This document shows positions 1 to 11,904 of a DNA stretch of 64,000 nt, one piece after another (the first letter of the stretch is position 1; every line of letters begins with the position of its first letter). This DNA is from Merluccius polli. Lineage: Eukaryota; Chordata; Actinopteri; Gadiformes; Merlucciidae. The notes under the pieces are model-generated. The model saw nothing but the letters and a program-made list of their open reading frames with translations. It did no database searches and was not told the origin of the DNA. The stretch is taken from contig JAOPHQ010006591.1 in assembly GCA_030340625.1 (NCBI GenBank), positions 62,317 to 126,316 of the forward strand, given 5' to 3'. The position numbers and the translations under genes were made by a program.

Positions 1-1429
1 AACCTTAAATCTCTCGGTGCGAAGAGCAGGCACCTTCCACCGACGGCCTGAGGGCAACAATATAAACTCAGACTGGAGGGGGTGATCCACACACTCCAGA
101 ATCAAGGGAGCCTTCCTAAGAACTTGCCTGCTATACATATCAGTAAGCTGCATTTGACTCCTCCCTGTAACCTTACTGGCCACTTTAACAAGGTTGGCGA
201 GCCTGTTTTTATTGGCCAGAGTCAGGTTTCCATACCAGGCAACCACACAGAACATAAGAACAGATTCAATGAAGCTTCTATAAAAGAGGGTCATCATCTC
301 CGAACAGACATTAAAAGAATACATTTTTCTCAGAAAATAAAGCCGTTGCTGTACTTTCTTTGTTGTGGAGGCAACATGAGCGTCAAAACACAATTTATTG
401 TCAACGACCACTCCCAAATATTTATAGCTGTCCACCAACTCAATCTCTGCACCTTTAATGCTGGTTAATGCAGGACAAGGTTTGGACTTCCTAAAACTGA
501 TAATCATGTCCTTCGTCTTTGACACATTAATTTGAAGAAAGGATTTATCACACCATGATACAAAATCATTTATGACGGACCCATGCAACAGCTGATCCTC
601 TTCAAGAAGACTCACGATGACGGAGTCGTCAGCAAATTTAATAATGTGACTGTTAGCATAGTTGCTGCGACAATCATTCGTGTACAATATGTATAATAAA
701 GGGGAGAGACAACATCCTTGAGGAGATCCAGTGGAGGACTGCAGCTGATTTGAAAGGGAGCCATTTACCCTCACACACTGGGAACGGTTTGTTAAAAAGT
801 CTAATATCCAGCCAACAAGATTAAAATCCAGATTAAAAAGACTGATTAATTTCTCTGCCAAGAGATGTGGCTGGATAGTATTAAAAGCAGAAGAAAAATC
901 TATAAACAACAATCTGGCCTGAGTTTTTGATTCCTCAAGGTGACGATAAAGAAAGTGTAACAATGTGACAGTGGCGTCCTCCACACCTCTACCAGCCCTA
1001 TACGCAAATTGCAGGGGGTCCAGTAATTCCTCTACCTGCAGTGAAATTTCATTTTTTATGAGCTTCTCTAGGGTCTTCATAACTAGAGATGTCAACGCCA
1101 CAGGCCTGAAATCATTTAGTGATGAAGGCTTTTTTATCTTTGCAACGGGGACAATAGTGGAATGTTTCCATAACTTAGGGACCCTTTGTTGCTGGAGGGA
1201 TAGGGTAAAGATAAAATGGAAGATGCTGCTCAGCTGTTCAGCACAAGTTGCGAGAACATGGCCACAAATGTTATCAGGTCCAGGACTCTTCCTCTTTTTA
1301 GTTTGTTTTAAGTATCTTTCGATATTTTTGACATCCAAAGAAAAAGCAGGAGGAACTCTTGTTGTGTCCTTTAATGTATTCACCGTATCGGTGAAGTCAT
1401 GACTATCAAATCTTGAATAAAAAACAGTT
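1..1429 (-). pseudogene. LINE reverse transcriptase domain, open to the window edge
   Basis: Once the T-run frameshift at about 1430 is passed, one minus-strand frame stays open from about 1429 to base 1. It shows LNDFRPVALTS near 1100, LLFIDFSSAFNTI near 880-910 (first catalytic Asp), STGSPQGCCLSP near 695-735 and KFADDSV near 625-640 (the FADD catalytic box). These are the ordered RT motifs of non-LTR elements. The C-terminus lies outside the window. It is part of the same element as the endonuclease piece to its right. Confidence 0.85.
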
Positions 1430-2576
1430 TAACTCATCAGCCAACTGCTTATCAGAATTAAAACCAGTCAGGGCAATGTTCCTGTCACCTCTATCAGTAC
1501 ACCCAGTCATAAGTTTCATACCATTCCAGGCCTGTTTTAAGTTATTACTGCCAAGCTCAGCTTCAATTTTGTCCTTATACACAAGTTTGGACCTTTTAAT
1601 TTCAGATCTAATCTCCTTCTTGATTTCTCTAACCTCAGTAACATTACCCTCCTTAAAAGCGTTTTTCCTTTTCTGAAACAAGCCTTTAAGGTCTGACGAG
1701 GTCCAAGGTTTATTATTAGGAAAAACCTTCACAACCTTGGTTGGAATGACATTGTCTCTGCAGAAGGAGATGTAGCTGCATACCACGTCCGTCAGTTCAT
1801 CTATATCGTCCGAAGAGTCTGTGAAAACCGACCAGTCGGTGCAATCGAAGCACCCCTGCAGGGCAAGAGAGGACTCCTCGTTCCAGAGCATCACCTGCCT
1901 ACTGCGCACCTTCTCCCTCCTCAGCACAGTCTTATAGACAGGGTGAAGATGTACCGTATTGTGGTCAGAAGATCCGAGGGGCGGACCCGCCACGGACCTA
2001 TATGCTCCCTTTATGGAGCCGTAACAGAGGTCCAGCGTTTTCTCATAACGCGTAGGGCAATTGACATACTGATAAAAACTGTTCAGTGTTTTCTTTAAGT
2101 TACAGCGATTAAAATCTCCCAAAATTATATTGGGAGCATCAGGAGAATTTGATTGGAGGGACTGAATCACTCTCGAGATGGTATTGGCTGCAACTTCCAC
2201 GTTTGCCCTGGGATGTATGTAAACAATAGTGACGTAGACACGAGGGAATTCCCTCGGAAGATAAAAGGGTCTCAGAGACACTGACAGGAGCTCAATGTCC
2301 GGCAAGCACAACTTCTCACACACGGTGAAGTTGTTACACCATCTTCGGTTAATGTACAGGCACACACCCCCCTCCCTGTTTTTTGTGTGTTACCTCGCTG
2401 TCCCGGTCCAGTCGAATTGGAGCTCCGAAGCCAGTAAGATCCAGTGAAGCGTCAGAATCCGAGGCGGAAAGCCACGTTTCAGTGAAGCCCAAAAGACAAG
2501 CATCCCGATATTCCCGCAGATGAGTGACATGCCCATGTAACCCATCAATTTTATTCCTTAGTGATTGGACGTTAGC
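1406..2576 (-). pseudogene. LINE endonuclease domain, frameshifted
   Basis: The N-terminal endonuclease part contains TETWLS near its start, ILGDFN in the middle and GSSDHNTV near its end, which are the usual catalytic-motif surroundings of exonuclease-endonuclease-phosphatase domains in LINE ORF2. The reading frame shifts in a G run near 2370 (after KKQGGG) and again in a T run near 1430 (after NCF), where one base too few leads to a stop at 1406. The enzyme would nick target DNA to prime reverse transcription. As it stands this copy cannot make an intact protein, unless the homopolymer indels are sequencing errors. Confidence 0.8.
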
Positions 2577-2577
2577 G

Positions 2578-2616
<39 letters not shown>
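2577..2616. repeat. (TGA)n microsatellite
   Basis: About 13 units. It marks the shared left edge of the cassette; the same array plus right flank recurs at 26913-26946 and 48724-48769. On the minus strand it reads as a short run of His codons fused to the LINE, which has no meaning. Confidence 0.95.
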
Positions 2617-2617
<1 letters not shown>

Positions 2618-2699
2618 AGGTAAATGTATGCTGATGCTGACCAGTCAACACAGGAAGACGCTCCAGGTAGTCGTGTCCATTTCCCGCCCCTCGGGTGTC

Positions 2700-3375
2700 A
2701 AGACAACGCTATGCATCCTGGGTAAAGACAACGCTATGCATCCTGGGTAAAGACAACGCTATGCATCCTGGGTAAAGACAACGCTATGCATCCTGGGTAA
2801 AGACAACGCTATGCATCCTGGGTAAAGACAACGCTATGCATCCTGGGTAAAGACAACGCTATGCATCCTGGGTAAAGACAACGCTATGCATCTTGGGTAA
2901 AGACAACGCTATGCATCCTGGGTAAAGACGACGCTATGCATCCTGCGTAAAGACAACGCTATGCATCCTGGGTAAAGACAACGCTATGCATCCTGGGTAA
3001 AGACAACGCTATGCATCCTGGGTAAAGACAACGCTATGCATCCTGGGTAAAGACAACGCTATGCATCCTGGGTAAAGACAACGCTATGCATCCTGGGTAA
3101 AGACAACGCTATGCATCCTGGGTAAAGACAACGCTATGCATCTTGGGTAAAGACAACGCTATGCATCTTGGGTAAAGACAACGCTATGCATCCTGGGTAA
3201 AGACAACGCTATGCATCCTGGGTAAAGACAACGCTATGCATCCTGGGTAAAGACAACGCTATGCATCCTGGGTAAAGACAACGCTATGCATCCTGGGTAA
3301 AGACAACGCTATGCATCCTGGGTAAAGACAACACTATGCATCCTGGGTAAAGACAACGCTATGCATCCTGGGTAG
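2700..3375. repeat. 25-bp minisatellite, about 27 copies
   Basis: The unit contains CAACGCTATGCATCCTGGGT and repeats every 25 bp with only a few substitutions. The corresponding arrays in the other two cassettes (27034-27105 and 48855-48925) have only three units, so this is a strongly length-variable VNTR. Confidence 0.97.
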
Positions 3376-3525
3376 TCGGATGTGTTCATACTTGTTGTGT
3401 TGTGATGGTCAGAATGTCCCAGACGAACTCCAGATGTGGTTTCACTGATCCCATCACAATGAGTCTTTTAATGGTGATTTTATACCTGGCTTTATGTGTT
3501 TTGGTGAGCATGTTAATGCTCCCCA

Positions 3526-3614
3526 TGGACAGACAGACAGACAGACAGACAGACAGGTGACAGACGGACGGACAGACAGACAGACAGACAGGTGACAGAC
3601 AGACAGACAGACAT
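3526..3614. repeat. (GACA)n microsatellite
   Basis: Interrupted GACA repeats lie directly next to the PSMB8-type exon relic, in what would be its downstream intron on the minus strand. They recur at 27259-27320 and 49081-49155. Confidence 0.9.
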
Positions 3615-3617
3615 AAC

Positions 3618-3862
<245 letters not shown>

Positions 3863-3875
3863 ACTCACTAACTTA

Positions 3876-4611
3876 ATACAGAACCAGGAGAAGAGGACAG
3901 TGGTCCAACTAGCTTACTGTCTACAGAACCAGGAGAAGAGGACAGTGGTCCAACTAGCTTACTGTCTACAGAACCAGGAGAAGAGGACAGTGGTCCAACT
4001 AGCTTACTGTCTACAGAACCAGGAGAAGAGGACAGTGGTCCAACTAGCTTACTGTCTACAGAACCAGGAGAAGAGGACAGTAGTCCAACTAGCTTACTGT
4101 CTACAGAACCAGGAGAAGAGGACAGTGGTCCAACTAGCTTACTGTCTACAGAACCAGGAGAAGAGGACAGTGGTCCAACTAGCTTACTGTCTACAGAACC
4201 AGGAGAAGAGGACAGTGGTCCAACTAGCTTACTGTCTACAGAACCAGGAGAAGAGGACAGTGGTCCAACTAGCTTACTGTCTACAGAACCAGGAGAAGAG
4301 GACAGTGGTCCAACTAGCTTACTGTCTACAGAACCAGGAGAAGAGGACAGTGGTCCAACTAGCTTACTGTCTACAGAACCATGAGAAGAGGACAGTGGTC
4401 CAACTAGCTTACTGTCTACAGAACCAGGAGAAGAGGACAGTGGTCCAACTAGCTTACTGTCTACAGAACCAGGAGAAGAGGACAGTGGTCCAACTAGCTT
4501 ACTGTCTACAGAACCAGGAGAAGAGGACAGTGGTCCAACTAGCTTACTGTCTACAGAACCAGGAGAAGAGGACAGTGGTCCAACTAGCTTACTGTCTACA
4601 GAACCAGGACC
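3876..4611. repeat. 45-bp minisatellite, about 16 copies
   Basis: The unit includes GAACCAGGAGAAGAGGACAG and repeats every 45 bp. As 45 is a multiple of three, both strands stay open for long stretches with a 15-residue periodic translation, but there is no start context, domain or splice support. Equivalent arrays at about 27557-27870 and 49386-49655 have about seven and six units. Confidence 0.95.
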
Positions 4612-5165
4612 TCACAAAATGGAGTCGTCGCCACCGGCAGTGTGGTGAATGCACTCCGCCGTCCGCGTCACACCTTTCAGATATTGTTTTATTTTTTGTG
4701 TTTTGGTTTTTTACGTCTTCATTTTACTGCTCTTATTGTGTAGGCCTACAGCCTTGCGTGTGTGCGTGGATATATATGTATTTATATATTTATATACCTT
4801 GTCTAACACACCTTGTCTTATCGTACAGTATAATGTTCGCGTTGTGGCGTCGCGTCGTTTCAACCAGTTTCACCTGAACGAGTCACGTGGTTTCCTGTCA
4901 ACCAGCGGCGCTTCACTGTGTGGCCACAGGGGGCGCTGCAACCCCACTGATCTCCTCAGTACCTGTCCATGCGAGTACTGTCAAACCCTGGACAGAGACT
5001 TAGATTACCTCTATACTGTCCAAACATAACAGTAGACCACACACACACACACACACACACGTTTATAGCAGCTATAACTTGATGATTTTGGACCAGGAAA
5101 TGCAAATCATTTGAAAGGTTTTGAATTGTCAGCAGTTACAGGAGCTGAACGCTTCTGTCCATCAT
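4612..5165. other. Cassette spacer, Gypsy-free site
   Basis: The array ends abruptly at GAACCAGGA and joins CACAAAATGGAGTCGTCG, skipping the ISRE-bearing DNA found in the other two cassettes. AT-rich DNA around 4770-4800 corresponds to the (TA)n site that holds Gypsy elements at 28.0 and 49.8 kb, here unoccupied. From 4800 to 5030 a conserved segment follows that recurs at 36134-36350 and 61487-61715. No gene is supported. Confidence 0.7.
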
Positions 5166-5471
5166 CAGGGCCAGATTATCCATAAGGGCACTTGGGCCAG
5201 TGCCCAGGGGCACCAAGCACTCGGGGGGCACCACAAGCTTAAAAAAAAAAAAAAAAAATTTATGTCATGTTCATGAAACTGTTAAAAGGCCATACATAAC
5301 TCGTCATGAACATTACTTTAATAATAAAAACAATTAGAATAATTAACAAATGATACACCACTCTGCCCTCTAGTGGTGGAATGCCGCCACTGCCCCAACA
5401 TGGACAGCGGGGGGGGGGGGCACCTGTGAGTATAGTGCCCAGGGGCACCACATTGTCTTAATACGGGCCTG
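5166..5471. mobile_element. hAT-type MITE with 8-bp target duplication
   Basis: The 306-bp segment starts CAGGGCC and ends GGGCCTG, with imperfect inverted GTGCCCAGGGGCACCA-like blocks near both ends. It is flanked by the direct repeat TCCATCAT (5158-5165 and 5472-5479). The equivalent sites at about 36530 and 61850 lack it. An 8-bp duplication and CAGG termini fit the hAT superfamily. It has no coding capacity. Confidence 0.85.
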
Positions 5472-5757
5472 TCCATCATCCATCCATTCATCATCCATCC
5501 ATCATCCATTCGTCAGGTCAGACTCTTGTTCTCAGAGTAAAACAGAAAGCTGTGGGGTTTTGGCTGTCAGACATGTGATCTCAGGACGCTAGTGAGGAAG
5601 CTCATAACACACACACACACACACTGTAATGTCTGTTTAGGCTCAATATCGCATGAACTCAACGCAAATGAATCAAAAGTGACACTAAAGATGACTCCTA
5701 TAACTGCGTGTTCGTGTACTTCGGTTATTTTCACCTGACCGTCGCGGTTCCGCTTCA

Positions 5758-5819
5758 CCTGGAAACTGATGACGCTGCAGCCTTCCTGGGTTTCTATTGG
5801 CTGAGGCCGTCCCTATATG
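5758..5819 (+). promoter_or_regulatory. Class I SXY-type promoter, gene 1
   Basis: CCTGGAAACTGATGACGCTG at 5758-5777 closely resembles the joined X1 (RFX) and X2 (CREB/ATF) boxes of MHC promoters. A reversed CCAAT box, ATTGG, at 5796-5800 matches the Y box (NF-Y) with the usual spacing of about 20 bp. A TATA-like CTATATG follows at 5813-5819, about 95 bp before the start codon. GGTTCCGCTTCACC just upstream (5746-5759) is a weak ISRE-like candidate. Such modules bind the RFX/CREB/NF-Y complex with NLRC5 or CIITA. The module is repeated almost unchanged before all four genes. Confidence 0.75.
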
Positions 5820-5910
5820 TGCTGTGCGGTAGTGTTGTTGTGCTCAGACAGCAGCAGCCCGCTGCTCCACCACGTCTCCTCATCAGGTGTGTTGCTGTGG
5901 AGACGGCAGG

Positions 5911-6842
5911 ATGAAGGCAGGAGGACTAGTCGTGCTGCTGGGACTCTGTCACGGTGTCTCTTCAGGTGAGACTGCTTCACAGTCTGTCTTCTGGGTCACA
6001 ACTGTCTTCGGTTCCTGAAGACACTCGGGTTTTTACTGGCCTTATATTTCCTGCGTCATCGGAAAATGCGTTTGGTGTGCGAGCTCAAATGTGGCCAATG
6101 AATCCACAAGAGGATTCATAACTGACTTGTTCCACTATTTAAACCATTTTATGAGAAATTATTTTGCGTTGTGTTCCGACCGACTTTATTTTTGGGTCCG
6201 AAGTGACGAAACGAAAGTGAAACTTATGATGAATGTTACCGTCAATTCTGATCGGTACTGACGGACATTAACGTCCAGTTCACACCCGATTCATGTCTAG
6301 TTTTTAATTTTTAATCAACTATTTTATTAACACTCAGAGATGTTTCATTCGCAGCTATTTCAGGACCACATTCATATTGTTGGACTGAACTTGAACTAGG
6401 CTATTTATCAATTCATATGATCATAGATATTTATATTTCAATACAATACGAGTGTTTGACAAGAAAAGCATTACACATTAAATGTTCACCTTATCGACAT
6501 AAGACACATTTAATCTCACTATAAATCATTCTGGATTTCAAATCCTTAACAATGTAAATATGTATTTAATTAAAATGCGCAGGTGAAGTAAGGAATATAC
6601 TGATACGGTAAGAATGAAACATTGAGTTGAAACGATGTCAAATCACTGTTAGTATGCAAGATTAAAATGAAGCTGTTTGTGTTTTAGTTGAAGCGTTTGG
6701 ACGGCAGCGTTGTACTGTAACCTGTTGAAATGTCAATAAAGTTAAAACTAAACCTCCCGAAATACCTGTAGCCAGGGGGCGGGGCTACATGCTGGGAGGG
6801 GCCATGTGCCTGTCTCTCTGACCGTGATGTACAGTATTAACC

Positions 6843-6879
<37 letters not shown>

Positions 6880-7157
6880 TCAGTGATTCACTCTCTGAAG
6901 TATTTCCTCACGGCGTCGTCTGGAGTCCCAAACTTCCCAGAGTTTGTGGGTGTTGGGATGGTGGATGAACTTCAGTTTATTTACTATGACAGCAACAGCC
7001 AGAAAGCAGAACTCAAACAGTCCTGGATGGACCAGTTCACCAGAGATGACCCACAATACCTGGAGAGGGAAACTGGAAGGTATCTGGATCACCAGCAGAC
7101 CAACAAAGTCAACATTGAGACTGCGAAGCGGCGCTTCAACCAGACAGGAGGTATGTT

Positions 7158-7227
<70 letters not shown>

Positions 7228-8155
7228 AACTGGCATCCCATAATACTCCTAGAGCAGCACTAACACACAGAGCAGCAGTAGCAGTGTCCTGGTGGGACAC
7301 TCAGCAGAATATTATGGGATGGATCAGGTGATGCAGCAGCTTCAGGAGACCTGTAGTGGTTTATTACACAGTAATACTACAGTACATCATCCTTTATATA
7401 CAGTGTTACCTTTACACTACTTCATCACTACTCATATTATGGGATGCTCAACAGGAGTTCACCTGCAGGCAGACAGCTAACCTACAGACAGATAACCTAA
7501 AGACATTTACCTACAGACAGATAACCTAAAGACATTTAACCTACAGACAGTTAACCTACAGACAGACAGTTACCCTCCAGACAGACAGTTAATCTACAGA
7601 CAGACAGTTAACCTACAGACAGCTGACCTCAAGACAGACAGTTAATCTACGCACAGTTAACCTACAGACAGACAGTTAACCTACAGACAGTTAATCTACA
7701 GACAGGTAACCTACAGTTAGCCTCCAGACAGACAGTTAATCTACAGACAGTTAACCTACAGACAGACAGGTAACCTACAGAGAGTTAGCCTCCAGATAGA
7801 CAGTTAATCTACAGACAGACAGTTAGTCTACAGACAGGCAGTTAACCTCCAGACACAGTTAATCTACAGACAGTCAACCTCCAGACAGACTGTTAAGCTC
7901 CTACTACTGTCTACAGACAATTAACCGAGTCCAGACAGACAGTTAATCTACAGACAGACAGGTTACCTACAGACAGACCGTTAACCTACAGACATTTAAC
8001 CTACAGACAGTTAACCTACAGACAGACAGTTAACTTACAGACAGGCAGTAACCTACAGACAGACAGGTAACCTACAGACAGTTAGCCTTCAGAGAGACAG
8101 TTTTTTACAGACAGTTAACCTACAGACACACAGGTAACCTACAGACAGACAGTTA

Positions 8156-8248
<93 letters not shown>

Positions 8249-11047
8249 GTGTCCACATGTTTCAGAGGATGGATGGTTGTGAGTGGGATGATGAGGATGA
8301 TACCACTGATGGTTATCTCCAGTATGGTTATGATGGGGAGGACTTCATAGTGTTGGACCTGAAGAACCTGAGATGGATCGCTCCAACACCACAGGCTTTC
8401 ATCACCAAACTGAGATGGGATCAGGATAGAGCTGGGTTAGAATACAATAAGAACTACTACAACAAGGAGTGTGTTGCCTGGCTGAAGAAGTACCTGGACT
8501 ATGGGAAGAGCACTCTGCAGAGAACAGGTAGTCACATGACCCGGTGGGCCCAGGCATAGATATATATAGAGCACTAGACGCCTCGTCCGCCTTGCTGGCC
8601 AACGGAGTCGAACGTCCGCACATGGCGGCCATCTTACTCCAGGCGGCTCGGTCCCCCATAACGTGTTGTAGTGGTACTTTTAGATAACCAGAACTTGCTC
8701 AAATTTCATCCGATTTTCAAACGGTTTGGTTTGTTATAAACGTCAAAGATGTAGTTATGACACTGCATAATAAAAAATAATAATAATAAAAAATAAAAAA
8801 TAGAATAAGGTTCTAAAATAGGTAGATTACAATATTTCCTGTTACAAATAGGCTATAAGAAAGGCTGCATGTTGAAGTCCCCCACCCTGCACAGAGATCT
8901 TGCCTGTGGTGAGACGCCTGTGGTCGACCGTCTTGCCTGGAGTAAGATGGCCGACCTGTGAGGACGTTCTAGACTCCTCCGTAACACATCTAGTGTTCTA
9001 TATATATCTATGGGCCCAGGTACTTGGCTTGCCGCGGTAGTCGCTGTTACCGGGGCAACGCGGTGTTCGGACATACGCCGATGACATCACTTGTTGAATA
9101 CAAACAAAACCCGTTTGGTTATTTTCCGCGTTGTTTGTTTGCTTGTTTGTTTCTTTAACGGGGACAGCGCCGGGACGCGCCCAGAAAAGCGCATTTTGGC
9201 CGAATCCCTTCAGTTAAGAACGGCTCCTTCATTTGATTTGACTCAACCGCCGCCGTCGGAAAGACGCCTGGACAGGCGATGCCGTCTGTTTGATTTCCTT
9301 TTAACGGCCGACTTTGTTTCTCACTGTCAAAATAAACATTTCCTTTATTTGATTTATTCCAAAACGTTTGGAAATGTTAAATCTTTGTTCTGAAATTAGT
9401 GACGATTATGACCACGACCCTCCCGACATATGTACTGTTTACTATTACTACTGACACTTAAGTACAGTTTAACCCACAGAAATACTTTTGATACTTAAGT
9501 ACAGTTTAACCCACAGAAATACTGTTGATACTTAAGTACAGTTTAGCCCACAGAAATACTTTTGATACTTAAGTACAGTTTAACCCACAGAAATACTTTT
9601 GATACTTAAGTACATTTTATTTGAGCTACTTTATGACTTTTACTCAAGTGATTTTCGTATGGATGATATTCTCTCTCTCTCTCTGTCTCTCTCTCTCTCT
9701 CCCCCTCCCTCCCCCCCCCCCCCCCCCCCCCCCCCAGAGCGTCCTGAGGTGTCTCTCCTCCAGAGGAGACCCTCCTCCCCAGTGGTGTGCCATGCTACAG
9801 GCTTCTACCCTGACAAGGTGGTGGTGTTCTGGAGGAGAGACGGCGATGAGCTTTATGAGCATGTGGACCATGGGGAGGTCCTCCCCAACCCCGACGGGAC
9901 CTTCCAGGTCAGCGTGGACCTGGACCTGACGTCGGTCCCACGGGAGGACTGGCGGAGGTACGAGTGTGTGGTCCAGCTGAAAGGCATCGAGGACATCTCT
10001 ACCCGACTGGACCCGGCCCTCGTCAGGACCAACTGGGGAAAGACCGGCCCTGGAAGGGATGGAGGTAGGAACACCTGTCTCACCACCTCCACCTGACCTC
10101 ATCACAACCACTGGTCTACCTGGACACACCTGAAGCCACGTGGTAAACACACCGGACCACGTTGGTGGACCACGTTGGATTGTGGGTAAATGAGTCGTAG
10201 TGAGAGGACAAGGCTAGGATCAGTGTCAGCGGCAGGTCACATGACCCTGAGCTCCAGGAGATTCTGAATATATATATCATGTGTGTAGCAGCATGTGTCT
10301 GTACACTGACCTGCAGATATGTGGTGAAGTGATGGAAGGACTGTCCAACACGGAGTATTATCACACACCTCATTTTCTTTTCTTGGTTTACCTGAAGGGG
10401 TCAAGAATGACATCACCACCCCCATCATCATCGCTGTTCTCGTCCTCGCTGCTGTTGCTGCTGTTGGTGTTGCTGGAGTCTTTGTGTACAAGAAGAGGAG
10501 CGGTGAGTGAATCACACTATCATCTGATTGGTAGACGTATAATAACATTAGGATGTTTACCACACTATCATCTGATTGGTAGACGTATAATAACATTAGG
10601 ATGTTTACCACACTATCATCTGATTGGTAGATGTATAATAACATTAGGATGTTTACCACACTATCATCTGATTGGTAGACGTATAATAACATTAGGATGT
10701 TTACCACACTATCATCTGATTGGTAGACGTATAATAACATTAGGATGTTTACCACACTATCATCTGATTGGTAGACGTATAATAACATTAGGATGTTTAC
10801 CACACTATCATCTGATTGGTAGACGTATAATAACATTAGGATGTTTACCACACTATCATCTGATTGGTGACGTATAATAACATTAGGATGTTTACCACAC
10901 TATCATCTGATTGGTAGACGTATAATAACATTAGGATGTTTACCACTGTTACACACTCATCATTTCTCTTCATCCTTAGGTTCAGCCAAACACCGACTCG
11001 CTGGTGAGTTCAATGTGTTTTTACTGCAGTCCTGCTCTTATGATTAA

Positions 11048-11106
<59 letters not shown>

Positions 11107-11178
11107 TTATACTACTACTACTATTATACTACTACTACTACTATTATTATACTACTACTACTACTACTACTACTGCTA

Positions 11179-11209
<31 letters not shown>

Positions 11210-11415
11210 CACTACTACTACTACTATTATACTGCTACTACCACTACTACTACTACTATTATACTACTACTATACTACTACTACTATACTGCTACTACTA
11301 CTACTGCTACTACTACTACTACTAGTACTACTACTACTACTACTATTGCTACTACTACTACTACTACTACTAGTACTACTACTACTACTACTATTGCTGC
11401 TACTACTACTACTAG

Positions 11416-11447
<32 letters not shown>

Positions 11448-11631
11448 TTATACTGCTACTACCACTACTACTACTACTATTATACTACTACTATACTACT
11501 ACTACTACTATACTGCTACTACTACTACTGCTACTACTAGTACTACTACTGCTACTACCACTACTACTACTACTACTACTATACTGCTACTACTACTACT
11601 ACTAGTACTACTACTACTACTACTATTGCTG

Positions 11632-11685
<54 letters not shown>

Positions 11686-11851
11686 TGTTGATCTAGATAC
11701 ATGGAGCTCACTGGACTATACAGCTCTGTTGATCCAGATAACTTCATGACTTCTCCTCCTCACGTTCTGCTACTTACCAGGTTCTCACAGCAGCTCTGGG
11801 AACAGTGAGGAACAGAGTCCAGCTCCTGAGGCCCAACCTCTCAACACATAG
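5911..11851 (+). CDS. MHC class I heavy chain, teleost U-lineage type (gene 1, complete)
   Basis: Seven exons with GT-AG borders, all phase 1: 5911-5965, 6884-7150, 8249-8527, 9738-10064, 10398-10502, 10980-11003, 11781-11851; 1128 bp, 375 residues. Residues 1-18 form a signal peptide, about 19-107 alpha1, 108-200 alpha2, 201-300 the Ig-like alpha3, 318-340 a membrane helix followed by KKRS, then a Ser/Glu/Pro-rich tail. Cysteine pairs are C118-C182 (alpha2) and C218-C277 (alpha3). N104-Q-T matches the conserved glycosylation site. Peptide-end anchors are present: Y25, Y77, R102, F140, T160, R163, W164, Y177, Y189 (HLA 7, 59, 84, 123, 143, 146, 147, 159, 171). It presents peptides to CD8 T cells at the cell surface with beta2-microglobulin. 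R102 in place of the mammalian Tyr84 is normal for fish. It is the only copy here with an intact exon 6. Confidence 0.92.
5966..6883 (+). other. Intron 1 of gene 1
   Basis: AT-rich intron with no coding signal. It ends in a (TGTC)n array (6842-6880) that serves as the pyrimidine tract of the exon 2 acceptor. The GC-box-like GGGGGCGGGGCTACATGCTG occurs once near 6775-6797; in genes 2-4 it is tandemly repeated. Confidence 0.8.
7157..8246. repeat. Intron 2 repeat complex of gene 1
   Basis: Almost the whole intron is simple or degenerate repeat: (CA)n at about 7160-7226, a unique part to 7475, then a long degenerate array of CTACAGACAGTTAAC-like units of about 12-20 bp (7475-8155), and pure (TC)n at 8157-8246. 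The TC array abuts the AG acceptor of exon 3. Confidence 0.9.
8555..9012. mobile_element. MITE in intron 3 of gene 1
   Basis: 458 bp with inverted ends: ATAGATATATATAGAGCACT on the left against its near-complement on the right, plus a second inverted block around TGGCGGCCATCTTACTCCAG. It is flanked by the direct repeat GGCCCAGG (8547-8554, 9013-9020), an 8-bp duplication. The same insertion occupies the same site in genes 2 and 3, so it is older than the gene duplication. Confidence 0.8.
9013..9737 (+). other. Rest of intron 3 of gene 1
   Basis: Unique sequence to about 9455, then about four copies of a 37-bp tandem unit containing ACTTAAGTACAGTTTAACCC (9456-9610), then (TC)n and a C tract (9662-9735) that form the exon 4 pyrimidine tract. 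A 100-codon open frame at 9091-9393 exists in all three genes but has no splice or domain support. Confidence 0.75.
10065..10397 (+). other. Intron 4 of gene 1
   Basis: A 333-bp unique intron, nearly identical in genes 1-3. No element was recognised in it. Confidence 0.8.
10513..10945. repeat. 48-bp minisatellite in intron 5 of gene 1, about 9 copies
   Basis: The unit includes CACTATCATCTGATTGGTAG and repeats every 48 bp. Gene 2 carries about 11 copies and gene 3 only three. Long open frames across it are an effect of the period being a multiple of three. Confidence 0.97.
11050..11684. repeat. (ACT)n microsatellite in intron 6 of gene 1
   Basis: About 635 bp of ACT/TAT/GCT variants. Here it begins about 45 bp after the exon 6 donor, so the exon is intact. 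Confidence 0.97.
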
Positions 11852-11904
11852 TCAGTATTTGGTGACATCACAATGTTTTGGGTGGGAGGGTGATTATATA
11901 GATA

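Larger units (their letters stand above)
1..2576 (-). mobile_element. 5'-truncated LINE (Jockey/CR1/L2-type non-LTR retrotransposon)
   Basis: Translation of the minus strand gives an apurinic-type endonuclease followed by a reverse transcriptase, the order of an ORF2 protein from the Jockey/CR1/L2/Rex1 group. The 5' end is lost: homology begins at the start of the endonuclease (NVQSLRNK) exactly where a (TGA)n array starts at 2577, and no ORF1 is seen. The 3' end lies left of the window. In the other cassettes the same (GAT)n array is preceded by different, CpG-rich DNA (about 26810-26912), so the LINE junction is specific to this copy. Two frameshifts break the frame (near 1430 and near 2370), both in homopolymers. 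The exact family cannot be fixed by eye. Confidence 0.85.

Noticed and set aside
3876..4877. 325-residue open frame with 15-residue repeats
   Set aside because: It is the 45-bp minisatellite read in an open frame. Both strands are open, and copy number varies freely between cassettes.
9091..9393. 100-codon frame present in intron 3 of genes 1-3
   Set aside because: No splice sites, no domain, and the few differences between copies change the protein; conservation is explained by recent duplication.
10237..10851. Open frames with 16-residue repeats in intron 5 (also in genes 2 and 3)
   Set aside because: Product of a 48-bp array whose length is a multiple of three; lies inside a class I intron.
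11004..11540. Thr/Leu/Tyr homopolymer open frames
   Set aside because: Translation of the (ACT)n array.
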